From NCBI GenBank assembly GCA_017473775.1, contig JAFUJH010000079.1, positions 1 to 57,058 of the forward strand: a stretch of 57,058 nucleotides of DNA, read 5' to 3'. Under the pieces are notes generated by a model. That model saw only the letters and a list, made by a program, of their open reading frames with translations. It ran no database searches and had not been told where the DNA came from. Each line of letters begins with the position of its first letter. Positions within the stretch are counted from its first letter, which is position 1. Position numbers and translations under genes: made by a program. Positions 40,857 to 50,112 of the stretch are shown here, piece after piece. This DNA is from Ruminococcus sp. GTDB lineage: Bacteria > Bacillota > Clostridia > Oscillospirales > Acutalibacteraceae.

Positions 40857-41253
40857 AAGGCTTTGCCTCGGAGGGGAAGCTGTCACCGTAGGTGACTGAT
40901 AAGGTGTAGGACACGGATGTGTCCGTCCAAAAAGTTTGATATCGAGGCAAGGTTTCACGGGCGGTTCGTGAACCGCCCCTACAAATATGGTTTCCTCAAA
41001 AAGTGGCTTTACGGGTCGTCGTGGCGCCGACCCCTACAATAAGAGAAAAGCTACATTGTAGGGGCGGTAACCTCCAACGCGTAGGGACGACCATTGGTCG
41101 TCCGAAACAAGGCACCCTTGTGTAAAGGGAGCTCCGCCAAAGGCGCTGAGGGATGAAAAATCAATAAAAGCCACCGCGTTCATTGATGATATAAGTTTAA
41201 TACTCCTCCCGTCACGGCTATGCCGTGCCACCCTCCTCTCAGAGGAGGGCAGA
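40857..41253. repeat. Dispersed palindromic repeat cluster, copy C
   Basis: The gene-free stretch 40766-41296 repeats blocks of 37396-37740 in a different order: TGATAAGGTGTAGGACA (40898), about 107 bases at 40939-41045 and a 34-base block at 41033-41066. Further palindromes follow (TCCGCCAAAGGCGCTGA, CACGGCTATGCCGTG, CCTCCTCTCAGAGGAGG). I see no gene in it. Confidence 0.75.
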
Positions 41254-41282
41254 AAACGGCTCCCTGTGAAAGGGAGCCGTTG
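41254..41282 (-). terminator. pheST terminator
   Basis: AACGGCTCCCT (41255-41265) and its complement at 41270-41281 form a stem after pheT, with TTTTC on the minus strand. Confidence 0.7.
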
Positions 41283-41296
41283 AGAATATTAATTTA

Positions 41297-43666
41297 TCAG
41301 CCTCTCAGGGTGACGCCTATTGCAGAAAGGTTTGCTACAACCTTGTCCATAATCTCCTGAATCTCTGCACTTGAGAGTGTTCTCTCAGATGAGGAGAACT
41401 CAAAGCGGACAGTGATGGAGTGAATCTCCTCGGTGTCGTAGGTGTCTACGATGCGTGTGCTCTTGAGGAGTCCTTTGCCTTCCTCCTGCCAGCACTTCTC
41501 AAGGCTTTCAAAGAGTACCCCTGCAGGAATCTCTACGCTGATATCGTAGGTCATAGAGGGGAACTTGGAGGGCTCGTCATATACAATGGGTGCAACCTCA
41601 GCCTCGGTGAATGCGCTCATATCAATCTCAGCAAATACAATGTTTGCCTTCTTGTCGATGTTTCTTGATACTACAGGATGCAGGATGCCGATTGTACCAA
41701 TCTCCTCGCCGTCGATGAGGATTGTGTTCAGGTTTACGGGATGTTCGTATGCGTGACGAACCTGCTGTGCCTTGTAGGAGAGAGTCTTGTGCTTTAAGTC
41801 GCTTGCAATAACTGCAATAATATCGCGAAGCTCAAGGTACAGCTCCTTCATATCCTTTGTCTTGCTGAACAGTGTGATTGCGAGCATCTTTTGCTCATTG
41901 CAAAGTCCATTGTCTTTTAAGCCCTTGATAACTCTGCCTACCTCGAATACGCCGAAGTCAGCACCGTAACCTGTGTTAATCTTAACCTGACAAAGCTGTG
42001 TGGGAATGATAGAATTTCTCAGAGTCTCAATGTTGGGGTTTGTAGCGTTTGCAAGTCTGACATTATCCTCAACAGGGATTCCCAGAGCCTTCATCTCGTC
42101 ATTATATGCCCATACATAGGAATGGAGCTCGTGAAGGTTAAATTTCTTTACAAGAATATCCTTGATTCTGTCCTCGTTGTTCTTCACTGCCTCTGCACGA
42201 ACAGGGTACAGGGGAGAACGGGTGGTGTTGATATCAAAGTTATCATAGCCGTAGATACGGGTGATTTCCTCGATGATGTCAGCCTTGATGGTAACATCCT
42301 TGGTAGCTCTCCAGGAGGGAACAACTACAGAGAAGTTATCTCCCTCAAGTGTCACCTTAAAGCCCAGGTCGGTGAGAGTCTTGACGATAGTATCGTTGCT
42401 GATTTCAATACCTGTGTAGCGGTCAACAAACTTCTTGTCAAAGTCAAGAGTTACTGTGTCATACTTGTAAGCATACTCGTCTGTAAGAGCGGATACAACC
42501 TGAGCACCGCCGTCATATTTCTTCAGAAGATTTATAAATCTGCCGATAGCAAGAGTTGTCATCTCAGGGTCAAGGCACTTCTCATAACGCATAGAAGCGT
42601 CGGTTCTGTGTGCAAGACGGACTGTGGACTTACGGATAGAAACTGCATCAAAGGTAGCAGACTCAAGTGTAAGGGTTGTAGTGTCCTCAACAATCTCAGA
42701 GTCAAGACCGCCCATAATACCTGCGATTGCAACAGGTGTGTTGTCGTTACAAATCATCAGTGTGTTCTCGTCAATGTTACGCTCTACACCGTCCAGAGTC
42801 TGGAAAGTAAAGGGAGTGTCAAAACGCTTGATGCGGATTTTCTCCACCTTTCTGGAGTCGAAGGCGTGCATAGGCTGACCTACCTCAAGCATAAGGTAGT
42901 TTGTCAGGTCAGCAAGGAAGTTGATGCCTCTCATACCGCAGTAGTACAGACGGATTCTCATATTAACAGGGCTTATGTTTCTTGTGATGTTCTCAACCTG
43001 CATACAGGAGTATCTCTGGCACAGAGGGTCCTCAATCTTCATATCAATTTTGCGGAGATTGTCATACTGAGTAAGCTCCTCGCACTCAAGGGGCTTGAGC
43101 TCTCTGCCTGCAAGGGCTGCAAACTCACGGGCAAAGCCGTAGTGGCTCCACAGGTCGGGACGGTTTGTCAGAGACTTGTTGTCAATCTCAAAAACAATAT
43201 CATCAATAGCATAAAGCTCCTTGATATCAGTGCCGTTTTTGACATCCTCGGTAATATCCATAATACCTGAGTGGTCGTCGGAAATGCCGATTTCTGCCTC
43301 GCTGCAGCACATACCGCAGGACATGAAACCTGCAAGGGGACGGGGTGCAATCTCAATCTCACCCAATTTTGCGCCAACCTTTGCAAATGCTGTTTTCATA
43401 CCAACTCTTACATTGGGAGCACCGCAGACAACATCGGTGAGCTCGCCGTTGCCTGCGTCAACCTTGAGCAGGTGAAGCTTCTTTGACTCGGGATGGTCTG
43501 AAACCTCTACAATCTCAGCTACTACAACGCCGCTGAGGTCACTGCCCTTAAAGAATATCTCGTTTTCAACCTCTGCGGTTGAGAGTGAAAGCTTGTGTAT
43601 AAGGTCGAGTCTGTCAAGGCCAGTCAGGTCTACGAAATCCTCAATCCAATTCATTGATAATAACAT
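41297..43666 (-). CDS. pheT: Phenylalanine-tRNA ligase beta subunit
   Basis: This 789-residue subunit forms the alpha2-beta2 enzyme with PheS and charges tRNA-Phe. It has the N-terminal tRNA-binding EMAP-like domain ('VVAEIVEVSDHPESKKLHLLKVD'), B3/B4 editing domain, B5, the catalytic-like core and the C-terminal ferredoxin-fold anticodon-binding domain ('STRIVDTYDTEEIHSITVRFEF'). Length is typical. The ATG at 43666 is nine bases after AAGGAGG. The gene lies 14 bases after pheS and shares its T-box. Confidence 0.97.
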   Translation of the reverse strand: MLLSMNWIEDFVDLTGLDRLDLIHKLSLSTAEVENEIFFKGSDLSGVVVAEIVEVSDHPESKKLHLLKVDAGNGELTDVVCGAPNVRVGMKTAFAKVGAKLGEIEIAPRPLAGFMSCGMCCSEAEIGISDDHSGIMDITEDVKNGTDIKELYAIDDIVFEIDNKSLTNRPDLWSHYGFAREFAALAGRELKPLECEELTQYDNLRKIDMKIEDPLCQRYSCMQVENITRNISPVNMRIRLYYCGMRGINFLADLTNYLMLEVGQPMHAFDSRKVEKIRIKRFDTPFTFQTLDGVERNIDENTLMICNDNTPVAIAGIMGGLDSEIVEDTTTLTLESATFDAVSIRKSTVRLAHRTDASMRYEKCLDPEMTTLAIGRFINLLKKYDGGAQVVSALTDEYAYKYDTVTLDFDKKFVDRYTGIEISNDTIVKTLTDLGFKVTLEGDNFSVVVPSWRATKDVTIKADIIEEITRIYGYDNFDINTTRSPLYPVRAEAVKNNEDRIKDILVKKFNLHELHSYVWAYNDEMKALGIPVEDNVRLANATNPNIETLRNSIIPTQLCQVKINTGYGADFGVFEVGRVIKGLKDNGLCNEQKMLAITLFSKTKDMKELYLELRDIIAVIASDLKHKTLSYKAQQVRHAYEHPVNLNTILIDGEEIGTIGILHPVVSRNIDKKANIVFAEIDMSAFTEAEVAPIVYDEPSKFPSMTYDISVEIPAGVLFESLEKCWQEEGKGLLKSTRIVDTYDTEEIHSITVRFEFSSSERTLSSAEIQEIMDKVVANLSAIGVTLRG

Positions 43667-43680
43667 ATCTCATACCCTCC

Positions 43681-44733
43681 TTATTCGTCGTCGGTGAACT
43701 GCTCAAGCACCTTGAGTCTTCCGGAGTTCAGGTCACGGATGTCCTTAACGCCGTACTTCATCATTGCAAGTCGTGTAAGTCCCAGACCGAAAGCAAAGCC
43801 TGTGTACTCCTCGGGGTCAATGCCGCCTTCGCGAAGTACATTGGGATGAATCATACCGCAGGGACAAAGCTCCAGCCAGCCGCTCTGCTTACAGGAGGGA
43901 CAGCCCTCACCGCCGCAGATAAGACAGCTTATGTCAAGCTCAAAGCCCGGCTCAACAAAGGGGAAGAATCCGGGACGAAGCCGAACCTTGATGTCCTTTC
44001 TGAACACCTCGGAGAGCATAGTCTTCATAAAGTAGATAAGGTTGGAGATAGATATATCCTTGTCAACCATAACACCCTCCATCTGGAAGAAGGTGTTTTC
44101 GTGGCAGGCGTCGGTTGCTTCGTTACGGAAGCATCTGCCGGGGAAGATAGCCTTGATGGGAACGCCGTTCTCAGTGAGGTTCTTGCCGTACTTTCTGATA
44201 ATTGCATTCTGTGCGGCAGATGTATGGGACTTGAGGAGCTGACCGTTGTCAAGGTAGTAGGTGTCCTGCATATCGCGTGCAGGGTGGTGCTTGGGGATGT
44301 TGAGAGCCTCAAAGCACTCATAGTCAGTAACTACCTCGGGGTAGTCGATAACAGCAAAGCCCATAGACTTGAAGATAGTCTCGCACTGACGCTGTACCAG
44401 TGTGATGGGATGATATGAGCCGCGGTCAAGGTTTGCAGGAGCTGTAATGTCAAACACGGGCATAGATGAAAGCTCACGCTGAATTTCCTGCTCTTTAAGC
44501 TCCACTGCTCTCTCGTCGATTTTTGCTGTAGCGAACTCCTTGAGCTCGTTTACCTGTGCACCAAAGGATTTCTTCTCCTCAACTGACAGGTCCTTCATAC
44601 CCTTTAAGAGGGCTGTGATACTGCCCTTCTTGCCAAGGTACTCAACTCTGATGGCGTCAAGCTCTGCCAGAGAAGCGGCGGCAGAGACCTTGTCTGTGAT
44701 TTCATTTCTTAATTCCAAGATTTTCTCGTTCAT
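43681..44733 (-). CDS. pheS: Phenylalanine-tRNA ligase alpha subunit
   Basis: This 350-residue class II synthetase subunit has the N-terminal coiled coil (residues 1-85), motif 2 'FPGRCFRNEATDACHENTFFQMEG' and motif 3 'GFAFGLGLTRLAMMKYG'. A Cys-rich insert near residue 285 ('CLICGGEGCPSCK', then 'LCPCGM') looks like a metal site; related inserts occur in other bacterial PheS. The start at 44733 follows GGAGGAAAC. The longer frame to 44838 runs into the T-box and is not coding. Confidence 0.97.
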   Translation of the reverse strand: MNEKILELRNEITDKVSAAASLAELDAIRVEYLGKKGSITALLKGMKDLSVEEKKSFGAQVNELKEFATAKIDERAVELKEQEIQRELSSMPVFDITAPANLDRGSYHPITLVQRQCETIFKSMGFAVIDYPEVVTDYECFEALNIPKHHPARDMQDTYYLDNGQLLKSHTSAAQNAIIRKYGKNLTENGVPIKAIFPGRCFRNEATDACHENTFFQMEGVMVDKDISISNLIYFMKTMLSEVFRKDIKVRLRPGFFPFVEPGFELDISCLICGGEGCPSCKQSGWLELCPCGMIHPNVLREGGIDPEEYTGFAFGLGLTRLAMMKYGVKDIRDLNSGRLKVLEQFTDDE

Positions 44734-44749
44734 AAGTTTCCTCCGTAAT

Positions 44750-45020
44750 AAAATAAAAACGCCCTGCGTGCTTATAACACACGCAGGGACGAATAATATC
44801 CGTGGTACCACCCTGATTTTTGCATCAAAAAGAAGCAAACACTCCTGTGACCTTTAACGGTGTCTGCCGTTGAAGCCTACTGAGAATACAAGTTCAGCCC
44901 CACCGCTCAGAAGTGAACTTCGCTGTACCTGCTGTGTCGGTGCTTTCAGCCTGCGGCAACCGCTCTCTTTGCACAGCATTGATAGAGCTACTTTCTTCGT
45001 CATAGCGTTTAATAAATATC
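44750..45020 (-). promoter_or_regulatory. T-box leader of pheST (Phe-responsive)
   Basis: On the minus strand the T-box AGGGTGGTACCACGG (44814-44800) is unmistakable. It precedes a terminator (stem CCCTGCGTG/CACGCAGGG at 44762-44788, T-run to 44750). Upstream lies a Stem I arrangement (TGCTGTG paired with CACAGCA). A UUC codon (44917-44915) fits a phenylalanine specifier. Uncharged tRNA-Phe would stabilise the antiterminator and raise pheST expression. Confidence 0.92.
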
Positions 45021-45027
45021 AAGATTA

Positions 45028-45056
45028 ATATTATCACTAATTTGTTAATTTGGCAA
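45028..45056 (-). promoter_or_regulatory. pheST promoter
   Basis: On the minus strand TTGCCA (45056-45051), a 17-base spacer and TAATAT (45033-45028) stand just before the T-box leader. Confidence 0.65.
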
Positions 45057-45064
45057 GTGTTTTG

Positions 45065-45093
45065 TTGAAAAAACAAAATCAGTGTGCTATACT
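45065..45093 (+). promoter_or_regulatory. Promoter of the gene at 45127
   Basis: TTGAAA (45065-45070), a 17-base spacer and TATACT (45088-45093) with a TGC extension; divergent from the pheST promoter nine bases away. Confidence 0.65.
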
Positions 45094-45126
45094 ACTTATA
45101 TATTAACATCAGGACAGGTGATTTCT

Positions 45127-45666
45127 ATGGATGGATTTTGCGAACAGGTTGTAAAGCGTCAGTCAGGCGCAAAGCAGAAGGTGCTTTCAGGTATGATTGT
45201 CGGTATCTTTGCTTTGTTGGAGCTTTTCTTTATTTTTGTATATGTTATTGTGCCTGACCCTTTCTGGTTGGTGTTCACTCTTATTATTGCGATTTTGGCG
45301 GTTATTGTGCTCACACTGGCACTGCCCCGTATCAATAAGGTGGAGTTTGACTACTCTGTTATGGGTAATAATTTCTACATTGATAAAGTCGTAGACAAGA
45401 AAAGCAGAAAGAAGCTTCTGCGTATTGAGATTAACTCCATTGAGGATATGGGAAAAATCCAGGGGGACAACATCCCTGCTGACAGATATGCCCGCACCAA
45501 AGATTGCTCAAGCGGCAATATGGAGGAGAGCTACTACTGTGTATACCGCGAGGCAGGCAAGGGTAAGTGCCTGCTCATATTCTCACCTAATCAGAATATC
45601 ATAGACGGTATGCGTCCCCATATGACCCGTGAGATGGTGGTTAAGTTTTTCTACAATAAAAAATAA
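45127..45666 (+). CDS. Small two-helix membrane protein (DUF6106-like)
   Basis: This 179-residue protein has two membrane helices (about residues 18-42 and 47-68) and a soluble C-terminal domain of about 110 residues ('NNFYIDKVVDKKSRKKLL', 'YCVYREAGKGKCLLIFSPN'). It resembles conserved proteins annotated DUF6106 in Ruminococcaceae; I am not certain of the family and no function is known. The ATG at 45127 follows CAGGTGATT. nnrD starts 13 bases after its stop, so both belong to one operon. Confidence 0.75.
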   Translation: MDGFCEQVVKRQSGAKQKVLSGMIVGIFALLELFFIFVYVIVPDPFWLVFTLIIAILAVIVLTLALPRINKVEFDYSVMGNNFYIDKVVDKKSRKKLLRIEINSIEDMGKIQGDNIPADRYARTKDCSSGNMEESYYCVYREAGKGKCLLIFSPNQNIIDGMRPHMTREMVVKFFYNKK

Positions 45667-45678
45667 GGTGAGTTACTT

Positions 45679-46551
45679 ATGACAGTTACAGATAAGAAAA
45701 TTGTCAGGGATATATTGCCACAACGAACAGCCTGCGCCAATAAATATAGCGTGGGCTCTTTGCTTTGCATAGTGGGAAGTTACTCTATGGCAGGAGCGGC
45801 GGTGCTCAGTGCAAAAGCGGCACTGAGGACAGGTGCAGGGCTTGTCCGTGTGGCAGTACCTGAGAGTATATACCCCATTGTATCTGTGTCAGTGCCCGAG
45901 GCGGTGTTTTTAGTTTTGCCTGAGAGTGAGTCAGGTGCTATAAGCGAGAAGGCAACAAGGGAGATAATTAAGTACGCAAACAAAGCCGACGCAGTGCTTA
46001 TGGGTTGCGGCTCAAAAATGTGTGATGATACAAAGAGCATTGTGATGTCCATTGTATCCGAGTGCAAGACTCCTCTTGTACTTGATGCTGACGGCATAAA
46101 TGCAGTATCAAAGCATATAAATATTCTGAAGGAAAGAGTTTATCCCACAGTGCTCACTCCCCACGAGGGTGAGATGTCGAGGCTTACAGGATTATCTTCT
46201 GCATATATCCGTGATAACAGAGAAGCTGTGGCTCAGAATTTTGCTGATGAATACGGCGTCACCCTTGTGCTCAAGGGCAAGGACACCCTGATTGCAAGCA
46301 GAAACTCCGAGTGCTGTGTTAATCCCACAGGTAACGCAGGAATGGCGGTGGCAGGCAGTGGCGATGTGCTTGCAGGAATGATTGTGTCCCTTATTTCACA
46401 GGGCTGTGATGCAGTGCAGTCGGCTGTGGCAGGGGTGTACCTCCACGGACTCGCAGGGGACTATGCAAAGGATGAGCTTACCGAGTATTCAATGCTTCCC
46501 TCAGATATTATTGAGAGAATCCCAAAAGCTATCAAAGAATGTATTTTATAA
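45679..46551 (+). CDS. nnrD: ADP-dependent (S)-NAD(P)H-hydrate dehydratase
   Basis: This 290-residue ribokinase-like enzyme repairs damaged NAD(P)H hydrates using ADP. It corresponds to the C-terminal half of YjeF/Nnr. Signatures are 'GSYSMAGAAVLSAKAALRTGAGLV', 'VLDADGINAV', 'LTPHEGEMSRL' and 'GNAGMAVAGSGDVLAGM' with the catalytic aspartate. The epimerase half (NnrE) is absent here. It starts after AAGGTGA, 13 bases downstream of the preceding gene. Confidence 0.93.
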   Translation: MTVTDKKIVRDILPQRTACANKYSVGSLLCIVGSYSMAGAAVLSAKAALRTGAGLVRVAVPESIYPIVSVSVPEAVFLVLPESESGAISEKATREIIKYANKADAVLMGCGSKMCDDTKSIVMSIVSECKTPLVLDADGINAVSKHINILKERVYPTVLTPHEGEMSRLTGLSSAYIRDNREAVAQNFADEYGVTLVLKGKDTLIASRNSECCVNPTGNAGMAVAGSGDVLAGMIVSLISQGCDAVQSAVAGVYLHGLAGDYAKDELTEYSMLPSDIIERIPKAIKECIL

Positions 46552-46604
46552 ATTAGTCTTTGATGCAGGAATTTCAAAGTATCTTTTACCCACCGAGGTT
46601 ATCT

Positions 46605-47105
46605 GTGAAAAGAACTTTTGTATTCTTCCTTGCTATTATACTTTGTTTTCTGTCTGCCTGCAGTGCACAGCCACCAACACAGCCTGTGCTGGACTTTCAG
46701 GCAAAAGTCAGTATTGACGGAGAAAAAGCCTTTGATGGGCTGTTCTCACTACAGGCGGAGGTATCCTCCACAATGCAGGGTGCAGTGGTGATAAAGGTTA
46801 CAACTCCCGATGAGCTGTGGGGACTTACCTACAAGTGGACAGACAATTTTGAGATAATATATGAGGGGCTCCACGCTCAGACCCAGAAGGGCTATCTGCC
46901 CAAGGACTCCTATGCAGAAGCTATATACAATGTGCTGTGTGCTCTGTCCCGTGAGGAGCAGTGCGACTCTTTCTCAGACGGTGTGGCAGTATTCACAGGA
47001 GATTGCGCAAGCGGTACTTACAAGGTTACAACGGACAGCAAAGGATATATACGGAATATTTCTGTAGAAGAAATAAATCTTTCTGCAGATTTTACATATG
47101 AATAG
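46605..47105 (+). CDS. Small lipoprotein of unknown function
   Basis: This 166-residue protein has a lipoprotein signal ('FLSAC', cysteine near residue 19) and a domain of about 140 residues rich in beta strands ('FQAKVSIDGEKAFDGLFSLQAEVSS'), vaguely like LolA-type folds. The start is a GTG at 46605, seven bases after GAGG; the frame upstream to 46560 lacks a site. It lies 54 bases after nnrD and likely ends that operon. Confidence 0.75.
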   Translation: MKRTFVFFLAIILCFLSACSAQPPTQPVLDFQAKVSIDGEKAFDGLFSLQAEVSSTMQGAVVIKVTTPDELWGLTYKWTDNFEIIYEGLHAQTQKGYLPKDSYAEAIYNVLCALSREEQCDSFSDGVAVFTGDCASGTYKVTTDSKGYIRNISVEEINLSADFTYE

Positions 47106-47118
47106 GGAACAAACAACA

Positions 47119-47153
47119 AACCCCACCTGACCTATGTGATATCAGGTGGGGTT
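47119..47153. terminator. Bidirectional terminator
   Basis: AACCCCACCTGA (47119-47130) and TCAGGTGGGGTT (47142-47153) form a 12-bp stem between convergent genes. Confidence 0.8.
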
Positions 47154-47175
47154 ATTACATATATTGTCTGTATTA

Positions 47176-48153
47176 TCAATCAAAATCTTTGAAGAATTCG
47201 GTCATTGCATTCTCGTAGCCCTGCGTGTCCACAAGGAAGCTCATGCCATGGTCAGCACCGGGTACAACCAGCAGACGCTTGTGTCCTTTGCACGCCTTGT
47301 AATTCTCAAAGGTCATCTCTACAGGGACAAAGTGGTCGTCTGTGCCGTGGATGAACAGCACAGGGATTTTGCAGTTTTCCAGTGCTTGTGCACAGGAGAA
47401 GTCCTTGGAGCTAACCTGAATTTTCTTTCTGCACAGCTCGTCGGCAACTGCACTGTAAAGTCCGTAGGGAATCTTCAGGTTGTTCTGCACCACATACTTC
47501 CAGATTGCGTGGGGAGAGGTAAATCCGCAGTCAGCCATAATTCCATGGACTCGCTCAGGCAGTTCAAAGCCTGATGTCATGAGCACAGTGGAAGCACCCA
47601 TGGAAATTCCTGCAAGGTATATGGGCAGGGAAGAGTCTGTGTGCTCCTGCACCCAGTTTACCCACCGGAGGCAATCGTACCGCTCAAGTAGTCCGAAACC
47701 CATATATTCTCCGCCGCTGTCGCCTTGACCTCTCTGCTCTGCATACAGAACACTGCAACCGTTCTTATGCCAGAACTGAGATATAATACCGAAGTCTCTT
47801 GACCAGTCACTACGCCAGCCGTGCATAGCAACAATGACCCTCTTTGCACCTTCGCAGGGATACCAGTGCGCAACAAGTCTTACTCCGTCGTCAGCAGTTA
47901 TCTCTACTGTTTCGTGGTCCTGACTTTCAAGCTTTTCAGCGGCATCCATAAGCTTACCCATAATAACAGACAGCTCCTCAGAGCCCATAAGCTTCTCTCT
48001 GCCTTTGTTCATAATCTTAGGCTCTTTGCGGTCAAGGGCAAGCTTCATCATACTTTTGACAGTAAAATGATAAAGGGTGCCCACAGCGGCAACGCTCAGA
48101 GCGGTAACACCTGCGGCAATAAGTATGTTTTTGGTATTTTTATTCATTGCCAT
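47176..48153 (-). CDS. Membrane-anchored alpha/beta hydrolase
   Basis: This 325-residue protein has an N-terminal membrane anchor (residues 8-30) and an alpha/beta-hydrolase fold of the YfhR/BEM46 type: 'AMHGWRSDWSRDF' (oxyanion region), 'AEQRGQGDSGG', nucleophile S184 in GISMG, acid D272 or D273 and H302 in 'GADHG'. The substrate, probably an ester or peptide, cannot be told. The ATG at 48153 follows GGAGGCTG. The gene is monocistronic, behind the polyamine operon terminator. Confidence 0.87.
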   Translation of the reverse strand: MAMNKNTKNILIAAGVTALSVAAVGTLYHFTVKSMMKLALDRKEPKIMNKGREKLMGSEELSVIMGKLMDAAEKLESQDHETVEITADDGVRLVAHWYPCEGAKRVIVAMHGWRSDWSRDFGIISQFWHKNGCSVLYAEQRGQGDSGGEYMGFGLLERYDCLRWVNWVQEHTDSSLPIYLAGISMGASTVLMTSGFELPERVHGIMADCGFTSPHAIWKYVVQNNLKIPYGLYSAVADELCRKKIQVSSKDFSCAQALENCKIPVLFIHGTDDHFVPVEMTFENYKACKGHKRLLVVPGADHGMSFLVDTQGYENAMTEFFKDFD

Positions 48154-48203
48154 AGCTTCAGCCTCCCTATGGTATTACTCTGATATCTGTTTTTTATTAT
48201 AAA

Positions 48204-48235
48204 CAAAAGCCCGATATATTGCAATCGGACTTTTG
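48204..48235 (-). terminator. Terminator of the pot operon
   Basis: CAAAAG...CTTTTG (48204-48235) forms a 12-bp stem with G-U pairs just after the potCD stop on the minus strand. Confidence 0.65.
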
Positions 48236-48246
48236 TGAATTAAGTG

Positions 48247-50112
48247 TTAATTTGTGGATGCTTCTATGAACTTCTCCTGCATATAGTTGTAAATATCAGC
48301 AGGTGTGTTTGAGTACATATAGCACTTGTCAAGATATTCCTTTGAAGGATAGATGAGCTGGTTGTTTCTGATTTCCTCGTCAAGCAGTGCTACTGTCTCC
48401 TTATTGGGAGAAGCATAGCCGATGTACTCGCTGTTGGAAACGCCAACCTCGGGTTCAAGCATAAAGTTAATGAACAGCTCTGCAAGCTCCGGATTCTCTG
48501 CATTCTTGGGAATACACATAGCATCAACAAAGAAGTTTGTGCCTTCCTCAGGGAGGCAGTAGTTGAGGGAGTCGTTATTATCCATCATATAGTAGATGTC
48601 GCCTGCATAGTAGGGAGCAATGGCAGACTGGTCACACTCCATAAGGTCGTAAACCTGGTCCATTACATAATTCTGAACAAGAGGCTTCTGCTCCTTCAAG
48701 AGCTCACAAGCCTTGTCAATATCTGCCTTTGTGGGATTTGATGGGTCAAGTCCCAGTCTCTGCATAGCAATGGCAAGAGCATCGCGGCTGTTGTTGAACA
48801 TCAGAATCTGACCTTTGTTTGCCTCATTCCACAGGGCGTCAAAGCCTGTAACCTCGCCCTCAACCATATTCTCGTTGTAGCACAGTGCCACAACACCCCA
48901 TGTGTAGGGAACAGAGTATTCGTTGTTTGGGTCATAGGGCAGGTTCTTGTATTCATCTGCAATGTTCTTATAATTGGGGATATTGTCAAAGTCCAGCGGC
49001 AGGAGCATATCCTCTGCAATAAGCTTTCCTATCATATAATCCGAAGGGATGATGATATCGTAGCTTTCGTTCTGGAGCTTTGCGTACATTTCCTCGTTTG
49101 ATTCGTACTCGTTATAGTTGACCTTGACATTGTACTTCTTCTCAAATTCAGCTATAACATCCAGTGTTCCGTCCTCACCGTTTGCGATATTCTCGCCCCA
49201 GTTAAAGACATTGAGTACCTGAGTCTGGTTTGAACATCTTGAGTAGCCCACAAGACCGCCCAGAAGTATAATCAGAGCCAGTGCCAGACACAGCATCTTC
49301 TTGCCGTTTTTGCCGTTGTTCTCTTTGGTGTTTTTATTTTTGTTTGCACCTGAGATATTGGTGATGATGAGTACCGCAAAAATAACAACAAAGAGGATTG
49401 TGGACAGGGCGTTAATCTTGGGGGAAACCCTCTTTTTGAGCATAGTGTATATCTCAATGGGAAGGGTCTGGAACTTACCGCTTGTGAAGAAGGAGATTAT
49501 GAAATCGTCCAGCGAGTAAGTAAAGCTTATCAGAAAGCCCGATACAATGCCGGGCAGAAGCTCGTGAATTACAACCTGAAAGAAAGCCTGCAACTGAGTA
49601 CAGCCCAAATCCTGTGCCGCCTCAAACAGATGATTGTCCATCTGTCTGAGCTTGGGTGTTACCGACAGGATAACATAGGGAGTACAGAAGCCGATGTGAG
49701 ACAGCAGCAGGGTAACAAAGCCGTTCTCAAAGTGGAGAATCTGACCCAGAAATACGAACAGAAGCATCAGTGACATACCTGTTACTATCTCAGGGTTGAT
49801 GATGGGAATGTTGGATAATGTCTGGATGATTTTCCTTTTAGCACCCTTGAAGTTGTACATTCCCAAGGAGGCAACAGTACCCAGAATTGTAGAGAACGCC
49901 GCTGCCAATACCGCCACAAGCAGGGTATTGCCCAGAGCTGTCATAATAGCCTGGTCCTGAAACAGCTTTATATACCAGTCAAAGGTAAAGCCGCTCCATA
50001 CAGAGGATTTGCTGTCGTTAAAGGAGTAGGCAATAAGCACCGCGATAGGTGCATACAGGAACAGAAAGATAAGTCCGATGTAGAACTTCTTACCAAGAAA
50101 AAGCTTTTTCAT
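48247..50112 (-). CDS. potCD: PotC-PotD fusion: polyamine permease plus substrate-binding protein
   Basis: This 621-residue protein fuses two normally separate subunits. Residues 1-262 are the PotC permease with six membrane helices and the ABC-interaction loop '[18 protein letters not shown]'. A charged linker and one more membrane helix (about 272-293) follow. Residues about 300-621 are a PotD-like binding protein ('LNVFNWGENI', 'YNEYESNEEMYAKL', 'VPYTWGVVALCYN'). The binding domain is thus tethered outside the permease, an arrangement also known in streptococci and Clostridia. Its start overlaps the potB stop by four bases. Confidence 0.93.
   Translation of the reverse strand: MKKLFLGKKFYIGLIFLFLYAPIAVLIAYSFNDSKSSVWSGFTFDWYIKLFQDQAIMTALGNTLLVAVLAAAFSTILGTVASLGMYNFKGAKRKIIQTLSNIPIINPEIVTGMSLMLLFVFLGQILHFENGFVTLLLSHIGFCTPYVILSVTPKLRQMDNHLFEAAQDLGCTQLQAFFQVVIHELLPGIVSGFLISFTYSLDDFIISFFTSGKFQTLPIEIYTMLKKRVSPKINALSTILFVVIFAVLIITNISGANKNKNTKENNGKNGKKMLCLALALIILLGGLVGYSRCSNQTQVLNVFNWGENIANGEDGTLDVIAEFEKKYNVKVNYNEYESNEEMYAKLQNESYDIIIPSDYMIGKLIAEDMLLPLDFDNIPNYKNIADEYKNLPYDPNNEYSVPYTWGVVALCYNENMVEGEVTGFDALWNEANKGQILMFNNSRDALAIAMQRLGLDPSNPTKADIDKACELLKEQKPLVQNYVMDQVYDLMECDQSAIAPYYAGDIYYMMDNNDSLNYCLPEEGTNFFVDAMCIPKNAENPELAELFINFMLEPEVGVSNSEYIGYASPNKETVALLDEEIRNNQLIYPSKEYLDKCYMYSNTPADIYNYMQEKFIEASTN

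Noticed and set aside
42122-43270. 382-residue open frame on the plus strand
   Set aside because: It is the antisense shadow of pheT, with no ribosome binding site and no recognisable domain.
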